64,000 nucleotides of DNA from Stomoxys calcitrans. Taxonomy: Eukaryota; Arthropoda; Insecta; Diptera; Muscidae. The notes below the pieces were generated by a model that was not told the DNA's origin, did no database searches, and saw only the letters and a list, made by a program, of their open reading frames with translations. The DNA is taken from NCBI RefSeq assembly GCF_963082655.1, contig NC_081553.1:16706643-16770642 (forward strand), given 5' to 3'. The position numbers and the translations under genes were made by a program. Shown here piece by piece: positions 32,895-45,789 of this stretch (the first letter of the stretch is position 1; each line of letters opens with the position of its first letter).

Positions 32895-33176
32895 ATACCC
32901 TACAGGGTATTATAAGTTAGTGAATTTGTTTGTAACACCCAAAAGGAGAAATATAGACTCATTGATAAGTGTACCGATCGACTGAGAATCACTTTCTGAT
33001 TCGATTTAGCTATGTCAGTCTGTCTGTCTATGTATTCTTGTGATCAAGTTACAGGTCGCATTTATTGTCCGATTGTCATGAAATTTTTGGCCCAAGGACG
33101 AACGCTATTGATTTTGAAAAAAAATCGGTCCAGATTTAGATATAGCTCCCATATATATCTTTCATCCGATGTGCCC
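32895..33176 (+). mobile_element. Family-D repeat fragment
   Basis: TATACCCTACAGGGTATTAT, TTTGTTTGTAACACCC and TCGATTTAGCTATGTCAGTCTGTCTGTC have the head of the same element class as A and B but a different sequence. It runs directly into the family-A element. Confidence 0.55.
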
Positions 33177-33608
33177 TTTTTATACCCTCCACCATAGGAT
33201 GGGGGTATACTAATTTCGTCATTCTGTTTGTAACTACTTGAAATATTCAACTGAGACCCCATAAAGTATATATATTCTTGAACGTCGCGACATTTTATGT
33301 CGATCTAGCCATGTCCGTCCGTCTGTCTGTCTGTCGAAAGCACGCTAACATTCGAAGGAGTAAAGCTAGCCGCTTGAAATTTTGCACAAATATTTTTAAT
33401 AAGTGTAGGTCGGTTGGGATTGTAAATAGGCCAAATCGGTCCATGTTTTGATATAGCTGCCATGTAAACAGATCTTGGGTCTTGACTTCTTGAGCCTTTA
33501 GAGGGCGCAATTCTCGTCCGATTTGATCGAAATTTTGCACGTGGTGTTTTGGTATCACTTCCAACAACTGCACTAAGTATAGTTCAAATCGGTGCATGTT
33601 TTGATATA

Positions 33609-34571
33609 TTAGGTTGCCTAAAAAGTAATTGCGGATTTTTTAAAAGAAAGTAAATGCATTTTTAATAAAACTTAGAATGAACTTTAATCAAATATATAAT
33701 TGCCATTTTGTTCGATAACCTTTTGCCATCTTCCTGGCAAATTTAGTATTCCACTCTCATAGAACTTCTGGCCTTTGTCTGCAAAAAACTGAACCAAGTG
33801 CGATTTTATATCCTCATCATTGCCGAAAGTTTTACCATTTAAGGAGTTCTGCAAAGATCGAAACAAATGGTCGTCTGATGGTGCAAGGTCAGGGCTATAT
33901 GGAAGATGCATTAAAAGTTCCCAGTCAAGCTCACTCAGTTTTTGGCGAGTGACCAAAGATATGTGCGGTCTAGCGTTGTCCTGGTGGAATATGACACCTT
34001 TACGATTGACCAATTCTGGTCGCTTCTCCCTGATGGCTGTATTCAATTTGTCCAATTGTTGACAGTAAATATCCGAATTAATCGTTTGGTTCCTTGGAAG
34101 CAGTTCAAAATATACCACACCCTTCCAATCCCACCAAACAGACAGCATAACCTTCTTTTGGTGGATATCAGCCTTTGAAGTGGTTTGAGCTGGTTCACCA
34201 TGCTTGGACCATGATCGTTTTCGTCTAACGTTATTGTAAACAATCCATTTTTCATCTTCAGTTATGATTCGTTTTAAAAACGGATCGAATTCATTGCGTT
34301 TAAGGTGCATATAGGTGCATAAGGTGCACAAGCGTTGATTCGGTTTGTTAAATGAATTTCTTTCAATACATGTGGTACCCAAATATCAATCTTTTTCACC
34401 AGTCCAAGACTTTTTATGTGATAATGAACGGTTGATTTTCGTATATTTAACTTCTCTCCTATTTCACGCTCAGTTACATGACGAGCCAATTCGATTAATG
34501 CTTAAAATTTGCTTAAAATTTGTCAACGCCGACTATATGAAAAATCAGCAATTACTTTTTGGGCAACCCAA
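33609..34571 (-). mobile_element. Mariner element, cecropia-like ends, 963 bp, internally deleted
   Basis: The ends TTAGGTTGCCTAAAAAGTAA and ATTACTTTTTGGGCAACCCAA are bounded by TA duplications (33607-33608, 34572-34573). The TTRGGTTG..AAAAGTAATTGCGG end is typical of cecropia-group mariners. The element is shorter than the usual 1.25-1.3 kb; the coding region for the first part of the DNA-binding domain is gone. Seven MITEs in this window share its ends. Confidence 0.9.
33684..34489 (-). pseudogene. Mariner transposase, N-terminally deleted and frameshifted
   Basis: The minus-strand C-terminal frame (33684-34382) carries the DD34D triad: the first Asp in ITEDEKWIVY, the second in HQDNARPH and the third in YSPDLAPSD, with 34 residues between the last two. 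The Tyr usually after the third Asp is Asp here. An upstream frame (to 34489) has the second helix-turn-helix and the WVPHVL linker. A frameshift at about 34309-34335, in a short GGTGCATA-type duplication, separates the two, and the first helix-turn-helix is missing. It cannot make a complete transposase. Confidence 0.92.
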
Positions 34572-35294
34572 TAGCTGCCATATAATCCAATCTTGGGTCT
34601 TGGCTTCTTGAGCATCTAGAGGGCGCAATTCTCGTCCGATTTAACTGAAATTTTGCACGTAGTATTTTGGTATTACTCCCAACAACTGTGTTAAGTATGA
34701 TTCAAATCGGTTCATAATCTGATAAACCGATCTTGGGACTTGACTTCTTGAGCCAATTGAGCGCGAAATTCTCATCCGATTTGGCTGGAGGTGTTTTGTT
34801 ATGACTGTCAATAACTATGCTAAGTATGGCGCAAATCGGAACATAACCTGATATAGCTGCCATATAATCCGATCTTGAATTTTGATTTCTTGAGCCTCTA
34901 GAGGGCGCATTTCTCATCCGATTTGGCAGAAATTTTATACAACGGCATCTCTCATGACCTTCAACATACGTATCTAATATAGTCTACATCGATCAATAGC
35001 TTAATATAGTTCCCATATAAACCTATCTCCCGATTTTGCTTCTTGAGCCCCTACAAGGCGCAATTCTTTCCAAATAAACTGAAATATTACACAATGACTT
35101 CTACAATGTTCAGCATTCATTTATGGTCCGAATCGGACTATAACTTGATATAGCTCCAATAGCATAACAGATCTTATTCAATATTCTTTGTTTGCCTAAA
35201 AAGAGATACCGCGCACAGAACTCGACAAATGCGAGCCATGGTGGAGGGTATATAAGATTCGGCCCGGCCGAACTTAGCATGCATTTACTTGTTT

Positions 35295-36149
35295 TATTTT
35301 TTGACAGTACTTGGCATGGAGGATGTTAACTTGTTATCTTTTTACATTCATTCTTTGTTTACGTTTTCTCCTATTTCATTACATTTTTAATCGTAAGATT
35401 TGACATCGTTAATGATGTTCATGGGGCCTTCCCACTTAATGTTTGCTCAAGTGACCTTACCATCTACAATATGAGTGAATTCCGCTGGCTAATATGGATA
35501 TTCGTTCAAAAGTTGAAGATTTATTTCAACTCCATTATATACAGCAAGAAAATATATTGGTCGGGCAATAATTGCTGTGTTTTATTTTAATACTATATAG
35601 AGCAAATCGCCATTATTATGTTATTATTATCTGTTATCGATAAGTATTCAGAACAACGTTGCACTGATATATAATCCAGAATATCTGACTTGCACTTGAA
35701 AGGACGACAATAAAACACGTCATGTGTACATTAATTTGCTACTACTGTAGATGTTTTTTTAGGTACAAATAATGGCATTGTATAGTACAACATGTTAGTA
35801 CAACAAAATCTTTTCACTTTGCTTACTCTAATACTGCCATATTGTCAGACAAACTAACTTGTAGCTACTAAATAAGAAACAAATCTAAAAACACAGACTT
35901 TTGTTTAGCTAAAACACACTCTGTTGTAAATTTAACGACAATCTGTGTGCGCCAAATTACAAATTCCAACTGCCTGTGGTTACGCCACACATTTGAATTT
36001 AAAACTGATGCAATGTTTCTTTATTTTGAAAATAATTAAAAAAACATTTCAGTGATGCATAACACCTACTCGTACAACAAAGGGAATAACTTACAATAGA
36101 AAAGGACACGAGAACGAATTTATTGTTAATTATTTTTTAAAGACATCGA
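35295..36149. other. Intergenic, nothing recognised
   Basis: A+T-rich, no supported gene or repeat. Confidence 0.5.
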
Positions 36150-38024
36150 TATCGGTTTGGACCTTTTTTGGAATGGGTGTTGATCAATCTAAAATAAAGT
36201 TTTTTTTTCAAATTTCTATGAAATCTATCATATAATAATTGACCTTTCATGAGCTTCAGAGGATAATTCTGGGCATGGGTCTATATGGTGGTCATTTAAA
36301 ATATCATCCAATTTTGACCATAAGGTGGGTATTAAGTTCAAATTTTATTAAGTTCGGCCGGGTGGAGCTTTGGATACCCACCACCTCAGATATATATTAA
36401 CCAACTTTCGTCATATATCCTTTATGAACCCATAGCAATATGAAAATATGGTCCAAACTCGGCACGCACGTCGATGGGTCTCATACAATTCACGGTTCAA
36501 GACGCCTACATGGCAGCTATATCTAAATATGGCCCAACCTCCACCATATTCGGGAAAATCCTTCCCACCATATTCGGGAAAATCCTTCCCGAATATATTG
36601 TACCAAATTTCAACGATATTGGGTAATAAATGCGCCTTTTATTACCCAATTTTTTATTACCGTGTCATATATCAGCGAAATGGAGTAATAAACGGTTTTT
36701 ATTGTTCCAAGAACTTAAATTGGGAGATCGTTATATAGGCCCAGTACATCCAAATAAAGCCCGATCTTGACCAAACTCGGTACGAATGTCGTAGGAACTA
36801 ACAGAACGCTTTAAGCTAAATTTCAGCGAAATCGGCTAATAAATTCGCCTTTAAGAGGCCTAAGACCTTAAATCGGGGGATCGGTATATATGGCAGCTAT
36901 ATTCAAATCTCGACCGATCTTGACCATTCTCGGTACGAATGTCGAAGGAATTAACAGAACTCTTTGAGCTAAATTTCAGCGAAATCGGCTGATAAATTCA
37001 CCTTTTATGGGCCTAGGACCTTAAATCGGGAGATCGGTATATATGGCAGCTATATTCAAATCTGGACCGACCTCGGCCGTATTGAACAGGAATGTCGAGG
37101 AGCATAACACAACTAGCTAAATGAAATTTCAAGGAAATCGGACAATTAAAACGCTTGTGAAGGGGCCAAGACCCTAAATTGAGAGATCGGTCTATATGGC
37201 AGTTATATCGAAATATAGACCGATCTTAACCATAATCAGTACGAATGTCGGCTAATTAATTCACCTTTTATGGTCCTAAAACCTTAAATCGGGGATCGGT
37301 ATATATGACAGCTACATACAAATCTGGACCGATCTGGGCCATATTGAACAGGAATGTAGAGGAGCCTAACACAACTCGCTATACCAAGTTCCTGAGAAAT
37401 CGGACCATTAATGCACCTTTTATGGGTCCAAGACTTTATAATCAGAGATTGGACTTTATAACAGCTATAACTAAACCGGAAGAGGTGTAGGTCAAATTGA
37501 ACAAGGATGCCGAGGAGTTTAACACAACTCACTGTCCTAAATTTCATTGAAATCGGACAAAAAATGCGTCTTTTATGGGCCCAAGACCTTAAATTGAGAA
37601 ATCGTTGTATATGACAGCTATATTCAAATCTGGACCTATCTGGTCGAAATTGAAGATGAATGTCGAAGAGCCTAATACTACTTGCTATGCCAAGTTCCTG
37701 AGAAATCTGAAAATAAATGCGCCTTTTATGGGTCCAAGACTTTAAATTAAAAAATTGGTCTATATGGCAGCTATAACTTAACCTTTACCGATCTGGACGA
37801 AATTGAAGAAGGATGTTGAAGGGCCTAACATAACTCACTGCTTCAAATTTCAGCGAAATCGGACGATAAATGCGCCTTTTATGGGTCCAAGACACGAAAT
37901 CGAGAGATAGGTTAATATGGCACCTACTTCTAAATCTGGACCTATCTGGGCCAAATTGAAGAAATTGAATTGAAGAGAAATCGGATAAAAAATTAGCTTT
38001 TGGGGGTCTAAAACCTTATCTCTT
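36150..38024 (-). mobile_element. Tandem-core repeat, family B, large; right end missing
   Basis: A degraded B fragment (36150-36335) precedes the hairpin end TTCGGCCGGGTGGAGC with TACCCACCACC. About nine core units follow, with GATCGGTATATATGGCAGCT and TTATGGGCCTAGGACC-like blocks. A short perfect duplication (CCACCATATTCGGGAAAATC) lies at about 36541-36585. The microsatellite end is lost where the next element begins. Confidence 0.72.
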
Positions 38025-38724
38025 ACTTTCGAAGGAGTAAGTATAGCCGCTTGAAATTTTGTACAAATACTTTTTATTAGTGTAGGTCAGTTGTTATTAT
38101 AAATGGGTCAAATCGGTCCATGTTTTGATATAGCTGCCATATAAACCGATCTTGGGTCTTGACTTCTTGAGCCTCTGGAGGGCGCAATTCTTATCCGATT
38201 TTATTGAAATTTTGCACGTAGTGTTTTGGTATCACTTTCCACAACTGTGCTAAGTATGATTCAAATCGGTTCATAATCTGGTATAGCTGTCATATAAACC
38301 GATCTTGGGTCTTGACTTCTTGAGCCTCTAGAAAAGCGCAATTCTTATCCGATTTGGCTTAAAAATACAACGGCTTCTCTTATAACCTTCAACATACGTG
38401 ACTAATATGGTCTGAATCGATCAATAGCTTCATACAGCTCCCATATAAACCTATCTCTCGATTTTGCTTCTTGAGCCTCTACAAGACGTAATTCTTATCC
38501 GAATGAACTGAAATATTACACAATGACTTCTACAATATTCAGCATTCATTTATGGTCCGAATCAGACTATAACTTGATATAGCTCCAATAATATAACAAT
38601 TCTTATTCAATATTCTTTGTTTGTCTAAAAAGAGATACAGCGCATAGAACTCGACAAATGCGATCAATGGTGGAGGGTATATAAGACTCGGCCCGGCCGA
38701 AGTTAGCACGCTCTTACTTGTTTT
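38025..38724 (+). mobile_element. Tandem-core repeat, family A, 5' truncated
   Basis: It starts inside TTTCGAAGGAGTAAGTATAG, just after the lost microsatellite, and ends TGGTGGAGGGTATATAAG, hairpin TCGGCCCGGCCGA, TCTTACTTGTTTT. It is fused head-on to the family-B element. Confidence 0.72.
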
Positions 38725-40673
38725 ATATGAAGTTGGACAGTTGTTCACGTGAAAAGCCGAATAGAGTGCCAACCCCAATTGACAAATGGCGATGCAACTA
38801 GAATTCATTGTAGAAAGTTGTGTCGCTTGAAGAAAACCAAAAGTGGAAAGGCTCCTTCGACATTCAGCATGTTGCAATATACCGATTGAAAATGACACAA
38901 AAAGAGGAAATGAAAACCAAATGTAAATGTAAACAAAGGGAAATGAACATCCTCAATGACTGTCAAAAATAAAAAAAAATGTTATGTCGGCTAATTGCTT
39001 TTATCAACCATAAACCCTGTTTACACTGCTCTTTAAATACGGATTCAATGGCTCGATCATCTGTTTTCCCATTAAAAAATCAGTTGACGAGAGTCATAAA
39101 TCCAGATTTAACGAGCAATGTAAACGGGATTTTATTTAATCAATCATGTAACGCAACCTTCTTTTAGGGAGTACTGAGTTATTACTTCAGTTAAATATTT
39201 TTTATTTCTTCCAGAATATTTCCCCGAGTTGCCCATAAATCATTTGAGATACATTCCTCTTCCATTCAAATTATTCCCAACGAATTAAAGTCAATGAATA
39301 CCCATGAGTTTAGCTATCACGCAATCGACGCTTTTCTAGTCGCAGTACGAAAATAACCCATCCATTCTTTAATTTTCCGATGACTAATGTTGCAAATATG
39401 AATTTTGAATAGAGACCCCCATTTCTGTGAAATTTTTTTTTGTGAAAACAAACAATTTTCCGCATTCATAGGAAATCAAGCGTAATGAAGTAATCAAATA
39501 AACAATTGTTTTGTGACTTCACATAGCCACAATTGTCCGTTGGCGATTTGGAATTATAATTTTGAGAAATTTTAAATTCATTAAATCGCAACTCGTAAAA
39601 TTCATACAGAACAAACACACAAGGTGTGTTCGTGTACTCAAAAATTTGCAAAAATGTGAATAAATCGTTACTGGAATTCGTCCGCGTACTTTAGTTAAGG
39701 GCGGGAGAGTGCATGAGAGAAATCTAAATTTTAAGAGTTTGGTAATCGAAGGCTTGCAAATTTCAACTGGAGTTTTTTTCCCAGCAGAAATTTGTAGCAT
39801 CGAACAGCTGTTTTATGAAAACCAACTGTTTAGTTTAATTTAGTAAATAGCAAATGAGACTTAAACCTGTTCTAACTCTCCTGCAAATTGTAACTATAAA
39901 AGAACGCGAACAGACCTATACTCGGTAATCTCTTAAGAGAGCATTAGTGGTGGGAATAAATGGGAAGAGTGACGTCTGTTAGAGAAATCTAATTTCCCCC
40001 AATGGTTTCCGTTTCCCGTGCCACAGAGTTGATACGGCATGCGCCTTAAATTTTGGAGAGAATTTTGTTAAACTTTTTTTAATGAATAACGGCAAAAATG
40101 TATTTTTCTCATGAAACAGAGATTTAAAAATACTAAAACGATTGCTAATTGGCAGATCTCTCCAAAGCAATTGTTAGTTGCATAAAACACTTCTACTTAG
40201 AATCACGTTCCATGTAACTTAACTTTTGTTTGTTAATTTTAGTTTTTTGCTGTTTTGCTTTCGTGTGTCAAAAACAACACAATTAACTAAAGAAAAAGCA
40301 AAAAAAAAAAAACACAACAGCAAAAAAATTGAAACATCCATAAATTATGAAAATGAATTTTTGTTTGCAATTGTTACATTGCAATTCTGAAACTGTGAGA
40401 TAAATATTTGAAATTTTTTTCTTCATTAAGCAAGTGCTACCGAGTTCGATGGCACGTGTACACCAAAAGAAAAAAAATGTGGGAAGTTTGTTAGGATTTT
40501 TATACAAAGTTTTTGCATCACAAACCCTAAAAGGGTAGTATATCTGCATTGTACTTTTCATACACATTTGTTTGAGTTTAGAATGGTATTTTTCGAAAAG
40601 GACTCTGGAGTCTTGTTGCTTAAATTCATATCAGTCTGTATTCAGGACCAATTGCGCTGTGCCTAGTTTGCAC
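38725..40673. other. Intergenic, nothing recognised
   Basis: About 1.9 kb of A+T-rich DNA. No supported gene; open frames of 60-95 codons show no domain. Confidence 0.5.
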
Positions 40674-40848
40674 TTAGGTTAGGTTAGGTAAGAGTGGCAG
40701 AGCTTTACAGACTCACTTAGAAAATTTTAAGTCCATTGTGATACCACAGTAGCGACAGACCAAGGCTACTGGCGGGAATCGAACCCTGGACACCTGTACA
40801 GCTAATCCAAGGACGCTACCAACTTGGCTACCTGTGCGCCCCCAGTTT
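40674..40848 (-). mobile_element. Second tRNA-derived SINE family
   Basis: On the minus strand the head GGCGCACAGGTAGCCAAGTT carries an A-box-like TAGCCAAGTTGG and a B box GGTTCGATTCC at tRNA-like spacing. A body of about 100 bp follows and it ends in CCTAACCTAA repeats (40674-40690). The head differs from the SINE at 5070. Confidence 0.7.
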
Positions 40849-42164
40849 ACACTTAGACTCCATCCTATTCTATGCACCCTCTAACCACACCCTTAGTACA
40901 GCTGGACTAAGCATTTTATACAAATGTACCAAGGGTGTGCTTAAAGGGTATAGTTTTCTGTTTAGACCTTCTAGTCGCTTATGAGTTCCTTCAATTCGCT
41001 AACGGCCTAACAATTTGGATGAAATTTCATATATGAGTATTCATTATTTAGAGCCTTCTGACGAAGTAATTTTTTTTAATTTTTTTTTCTTTAAATTTTT
41101 GAAATTTTTGATTAAAAAAAAACTATAAAAAAAAATTTCTATTTCCCAAGCCACTAGTTTCTACAAAAAAAAAATAAAAATTTTCTTAATATGTTATGGC
41201 CATTTTGCGAAGAAAAGTGGATGTTACTGACTTTGTCATGCAACTGCCGCCACACTGAAAATATTTTTTGTTCTTATTTTTAAAATTCCAGCCAAAGTTA
41301 GAAAACTTAATTTAAAGATTTTCTTACTTTTGAGAGGTGAAGCTCTGCGGCACGCCGCACGGACTCGGCTATAAAAAGGAAGTCATTTATCATTGAGCTT
41401 AAAATTGAGTCTTAATGGAATGATCATGGGCAAATTTGCATTTGAAAAGTTAAGGACTGATTACCTTAACTTTGCGTCTTGTTATTAAACACAAAAAAAT
41501 GAAAGACAAAATATCGTTAAAAGTTACGAAATTGGCCTTGAAACAACACTACAGTGAAACGTAGTTAATTTAGGACGCAAAATAGGCTTAAAAATAACCT
41601 TTTTAAATTAAGATAATAAGTTTAAAAAACTAATTTTGCAGAAAATAATACTTGGACCTATAAGAATCAATCATCGATCAAGATTTGTTCGCCATGTTCC
41701 AGGATTCACCAATAGAAGGTTAGGTCATTGGCGAAAACAACGAAAAATTGCGCGAACTAGTAACATACACAAAATCAGAGTTGCACTCATCACTGAGTTT
41801 GACAGTTGTTGTTGGGCAACTGCCACTACCTGTAAATGAATATATCTTGATTTAGGATGTCAAATCTGCCGATTGAAAATGTCTTTATATAGGAGAAAAT
41901 GCATACAAAGAATGAATCTAAAAATAGAACAAGTAAACATCCTCAATGCCATGTATTGCCAAAAATTAAAAAAAAAATGTAAATCGGATGATCGCTTGGC
42001 TTAACCTTATTCAGTGAATCCTGGCCATGTTCTTTGGTAAATAGAAAATTTAATTTAAAGATAGCATCTTTGTTTTCAAGTTTTGATCCTTTGGCTGGTT
42101 TTCATTGTCAAAATCCTACGAATAAGGAAAAATCATAAATTTTGGGACAACTTTCTTTTATCAG
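40849..42164. other. Intergenic with SINE and other repeat scraps
   Basis: Mostly A+T-rich. It contains a SINE body (41337-41450, plus strand) with CGGACTCGGCTATAAAAAGG and AATGATCATGGGCAAATTTG, and a piece of the GGTAGTGTACCG repeat (41720-41870). No gene is supported. Confidence 0.5.
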
Positions 42165-42777
42165 TGCATAAATTTGATCACCCGATTTAACTTTTTGAGC
42201 CCCTCGAAGCCTCAATTTTCATCCGATAAGTATGATTCGAATCGGTCTTTAAACAGATTTAGCCACCATATAAACCGATTCCCGGATTTGACTTCTTGAG
42301 GACTTAGAAGCCTAAATTTTTATCCGATTTGGCGGAAATTTGGGACAAAGTCTCGAGTTGTGACTTCCAACATCCATGCCAAGTATGATCCGAATCGGTC
42401 TATAGACAGATATAGCCCCCATATAAACCGATCCCCCGATTTGACTCCTTAGAAGCATAAATTTTCATCCGATTTGTATGAATCGAATCGGTCTATAAAC
42501 ATATATATGACCCCGTATAAACCGACCCCAGGATATGATTTCTTGAGCCCTTAGAAGCCTTAATTTTCATCCAATTTGGTTGAAATTTGGCCCAAAACCC
42601 TATCTTATGACGTACAACATCAGTGCCAAGTTTTATACGAATCCGTCAATATGGTGATATAGGCCCCCTAAGTATCCGATATCCCAATATGACTTCTTGA
42701 TACCAAAATAGCTCAAATACAAACTCATTTAATAAGGGTACTTATTTTTATCGAACTTAGCACGCTTTTACTTGTTT
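42165..42777 (+). mobile_element. Tandem-core repeat, diverged family A, 5' truncated
   Basis: Units with ACTTCTTGAG..TTAGAAGCC and CATATAAACCGATCCCCCGA. The right end keeps CGAACTTAGCACGCTTTTAC then TTGTTT, but the hairpin's left arm and GGTGGAGGG are lost. Confidence 0.6.
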
Positions 42778-42852
42778 GGATATAAAAAATTGCCGACTTT
42801 CGACAAGCCAATTTTTCCCCCAAAACGTGACTTTATATAACGGAAACAAATT

Positions 42853-43594
42853 TGTATACCCTCCATCATAGGACCGAATAGATCCATAACATGATATACC
42901 TGTCATATAAACCTATCTTGGATCTTGTCTTCTTGAGCCACTATAGGGCGCAATTTTCATCCGATTTGGCTAAAATTTAGCATGAGGTGTTTTGTTATGA
43001 CTTTCAATAACTATGCTAACTATGGTTCAAATTGGTTCATAACCTGATATAGCTGCCATATAAACCGATTTTGGATCTTGACTTCTGGAGCAACTGTTAT
43101 CCAATTTGGCTGAAATTTTGCATAAAGTACTTTGTTTTGTCTAAATCGGTTCCGAACCTAGTATAACTCCGATATGAACCGATCTCCCGATTATACTTTT
43201 TAAGCAAATTTTTTCTGATTTGGCTGAAATTTTGTACAACGGCTTCTCCCATGACCTTCAATATACGTGTTAAATATGATCTGAATTGGTCTGTAGCTTG
43301 ATACAGCTCCCATATAAACCGATTTCTCTATTTTACTTTTTGAGCCCCCAAAGGGAGAAATTCTTGTCCGCATTGGCTGAAATTTTACACAATGGCTTCT
43401 GCTATGGTCTTCAGCATTCAACATTGTCCGATTCGGACCATAACTTGATATAGCTCCAATAGCATAGCAATTCTTATCCACTATGCTTTGTTTGCCTAAA
43501 AAGAGATACCGGGTAAAAAACTTGACAAATTCGATCCATGGTGGTGGATTTCCAAGATTCGGCACTGCCGAACTTAGCACGCTGTTCCTTGGTT
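42853..43594 (+). mobile_element. Tandem-core repeat, family A, internally deleted
   Basis: The left end GTATACCCTCCATCATAGGA jumps straight into core units, without the microsatellite. The right end is CCATGGTGGTGGATTTCC, GGCACTGCCGAACTTAGCAC. Confidence 0.65.
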
Positions 43595-43707
43595 CAACTA
43601 AATAGTTTCATTCGTGAACTTTGCGCCAATCCAAATTTCATTAGGATACCTCTTTCCTAAATCGAGCTAGAGTTTTCTAAGACAGCTCTATTCTTGGGAA
43701 GTTTCCT

Positions 43708-44356
43708 ACATATATTCTTGATCGCCGTGATATTTTATGGCGATCTAGCCATGTCCGTCTGTCCGTCCGTCTGTCGAAAGCACGCTAACTTTCGAAGGAG
43801 TAAAGCTAGCCACTTGAAATTCTGCACACTTACTTCTTATTAGTGTAGGTCGGTTGGGATTGTAAATGGGCCATATCGGTTCATGTTTTGATATGGCTGC
43901 CAAATAAACCGATCTTGGTTCTTGACTTCTTGAGCCTCTAGAGGATCCGATTGGAATGAAATTTTGCACGACGTATTTTGTTATGATATCCAACAACTGT
44001 GCCAAGTATGGTTCAAATCGATCCATAACCTGATATAGCTGTCATATAAACCGATCTGGGGACTTGACTTTTTGAGCTTCTAGAGGGCGCAATTCCTATC
44101 CGATTTGGCTGAAATTTTGTACAACGGATCCTCTCATCGGTCTATAGCCTCATACAGCTCCCATATAAATCGATCTGTCTATTGTACTTCTTGAGCCCCC
44201 AATGGGCGCAATTCTTATTCGAATTGGCTGACATTTTACACAGGTCTCCAACATATAATTTAATTGTGGTCCGAATCGGAACATATCTTGATATCGCTCT
44301 AAAGCAGAACAAATCTTTTCTTTTATCCTTTTTTTGCCAAAGAAGAGATGCACAAA
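43708..44356 (+). mobile_element. Tandem-core repeat, family A, both ends missing
   Basis: It starts at ATATTCTTGATCGCCGTGA, has the GTCTGTCCGTCCGTCTGTC block, three to four core units, and stops at AAAGAAGAGATGC before the hairpin end. Confidence 0.68.
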
Positions 44357-45789
44357 ACGAAAATGAGATTGTATCTAGATGAATTCATTTAAAGGTAGTG
44401 TACCGCAAACAGCTGAGTACAATTTTGTCTGGCGGAGTACACTATCTTGAATTTTTCTTGGATTGTATGCGTGATTTACTCGCCATAAATGTTATTTAAT
44501 CTCTCTATGAATGAAAGTTATCCTTCTACGAGTATCTATATATAAAAAAAAGATTCCAAAAAATGAGTAATTTGGATCTCAAAATCATGAACTGCCGGGC
44601 ATCAGCTTCAAAATATTAAAAAAAATCGTTTAAGAGCAGTTTTGACTCTACACCAATACGTGTATGCATACAAAAATGAGATTTTTTTTATATTTTTAGA
44701 CGTCATTTGTGAGCACATACGAGTGTTAGGAGGTTCATCAAACTTGTGAAGGTAAAAGTAATTTCATTCGACATTTTTTTACACAGATTTCGCACATTCA
44801 ACTACGTTTCATTTTAAAACTGTCTTTTAATGTTTAGCATGAATTTTATAGTTTCTCTAAATTCTGTTTACAGCTGTTATACAGCGGTAAGCAAATAACC
44901 GAATGATTAGAAAAGTGACGCTAATGCTAACAATTAGCAGTGTTTTCATTTTATCGGGTGTATGAAGATTTTTTTTTAATGAGAAACAGTGTTAACCAGT
45001 GTAAGGTGTAAGAGTGACAAACATTAAAGGGAAGACATTCAGTTGAATGGAATGGAATATTTTCTAAAAGAACATCTACGTCGATAACATCATAGATTAG
45101 CTTAGCTACATCGATAACATCGTAGATTAGCTATACATCATCTGCTTCAATTTCTACAAAATATGATCAATAATAAATTGTAGAGTAGAAACATTAGCTC
45201 AGATGAAAGATAATTCCTTAAAATTTTCTGTCGCTTAAAATCACACATACTTCAAATTAATCCCCATCCGGTTTCTCACCGTGTAATTAAAAAAATGTTT
45301 TTTGGCTTAAAATCTTAGGTGGTGAATGCATTTTTGCTTTAAAACGTAATAAAGTGAATGATTGAATTTTAACGGATTTATGGGAATTTTTGTGGGTATT
45401 GTTTTAGAAACATCTTAGCCGACACTGGTGGTGCCAGTGTTGTAATAATCGCATACTTGGCAGATGTAAATAACTGCATAAATTAACAATAGATACAATT
45501 AAAATATCATCACAGAACATAATTATTGGATTACTATTAAAATTTGTGAATTTACAACAAAGTTAATCATATTAAATGTTCGAGCGATCGCCTTATGTCA
45601 ACTTATGCCTTAGAGGAGTAATTTAGTACGTGTTGGAATATTCAAAAGGGAATTATGAATAAATGTTTACAATTATAAATTACTTAGAATGAAGCTTTTT
45701 TTAAATTTATATTTATTAAAGCTTTCTATCTTATATAGATATTTACAGTAAGCTTAACATTATTTCGTTTTTAATATAATTTAATGGTG
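44357..45789. other. Intergenic, minor repeats only
   Basis: It contains a scrap of the GGTAGTGTACCG repeat (44394-44455) and a short direct repeat with CATCGATAACATC..TAGATTAGCT near 45076-45140. No gene is supported. Confidence 0.5.

Larger units (their letters stand above)
33177..35294 (+). mobile_element. Tandem-core repeat, family A, full length, split by a mariner
   Basis: The left end is TTTTATACCCTCCACCATAG and the right end is CCATGGTGGAGGGTATATAA, hairpin TTCGGCCCGGCCGAA, then ATTTACTTGTTTT. The mariner at 33609-34571 interrupts the first core unit; removing it and one TA restores an unbroken TATAGCTGCCATAT motif. Confidence 0.8.

Noticed and set aside
36448..36738. Open frames with repeated IYMAAISK/SYIQIWT/SRSKIERSIYMG-like peptides here and at 2070-2361, 7218-7994, 15125-15633, 27779-28831, 43200-44353, 50304-50608, 54045-54320, 57048-57336, 58733-59445 and 61308-61514
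   Set aside because: All lie inside the tandem cores of families A and B on either strand. The peptides are translations of the repeating TATATGGCAGCTATAT units, not genes.
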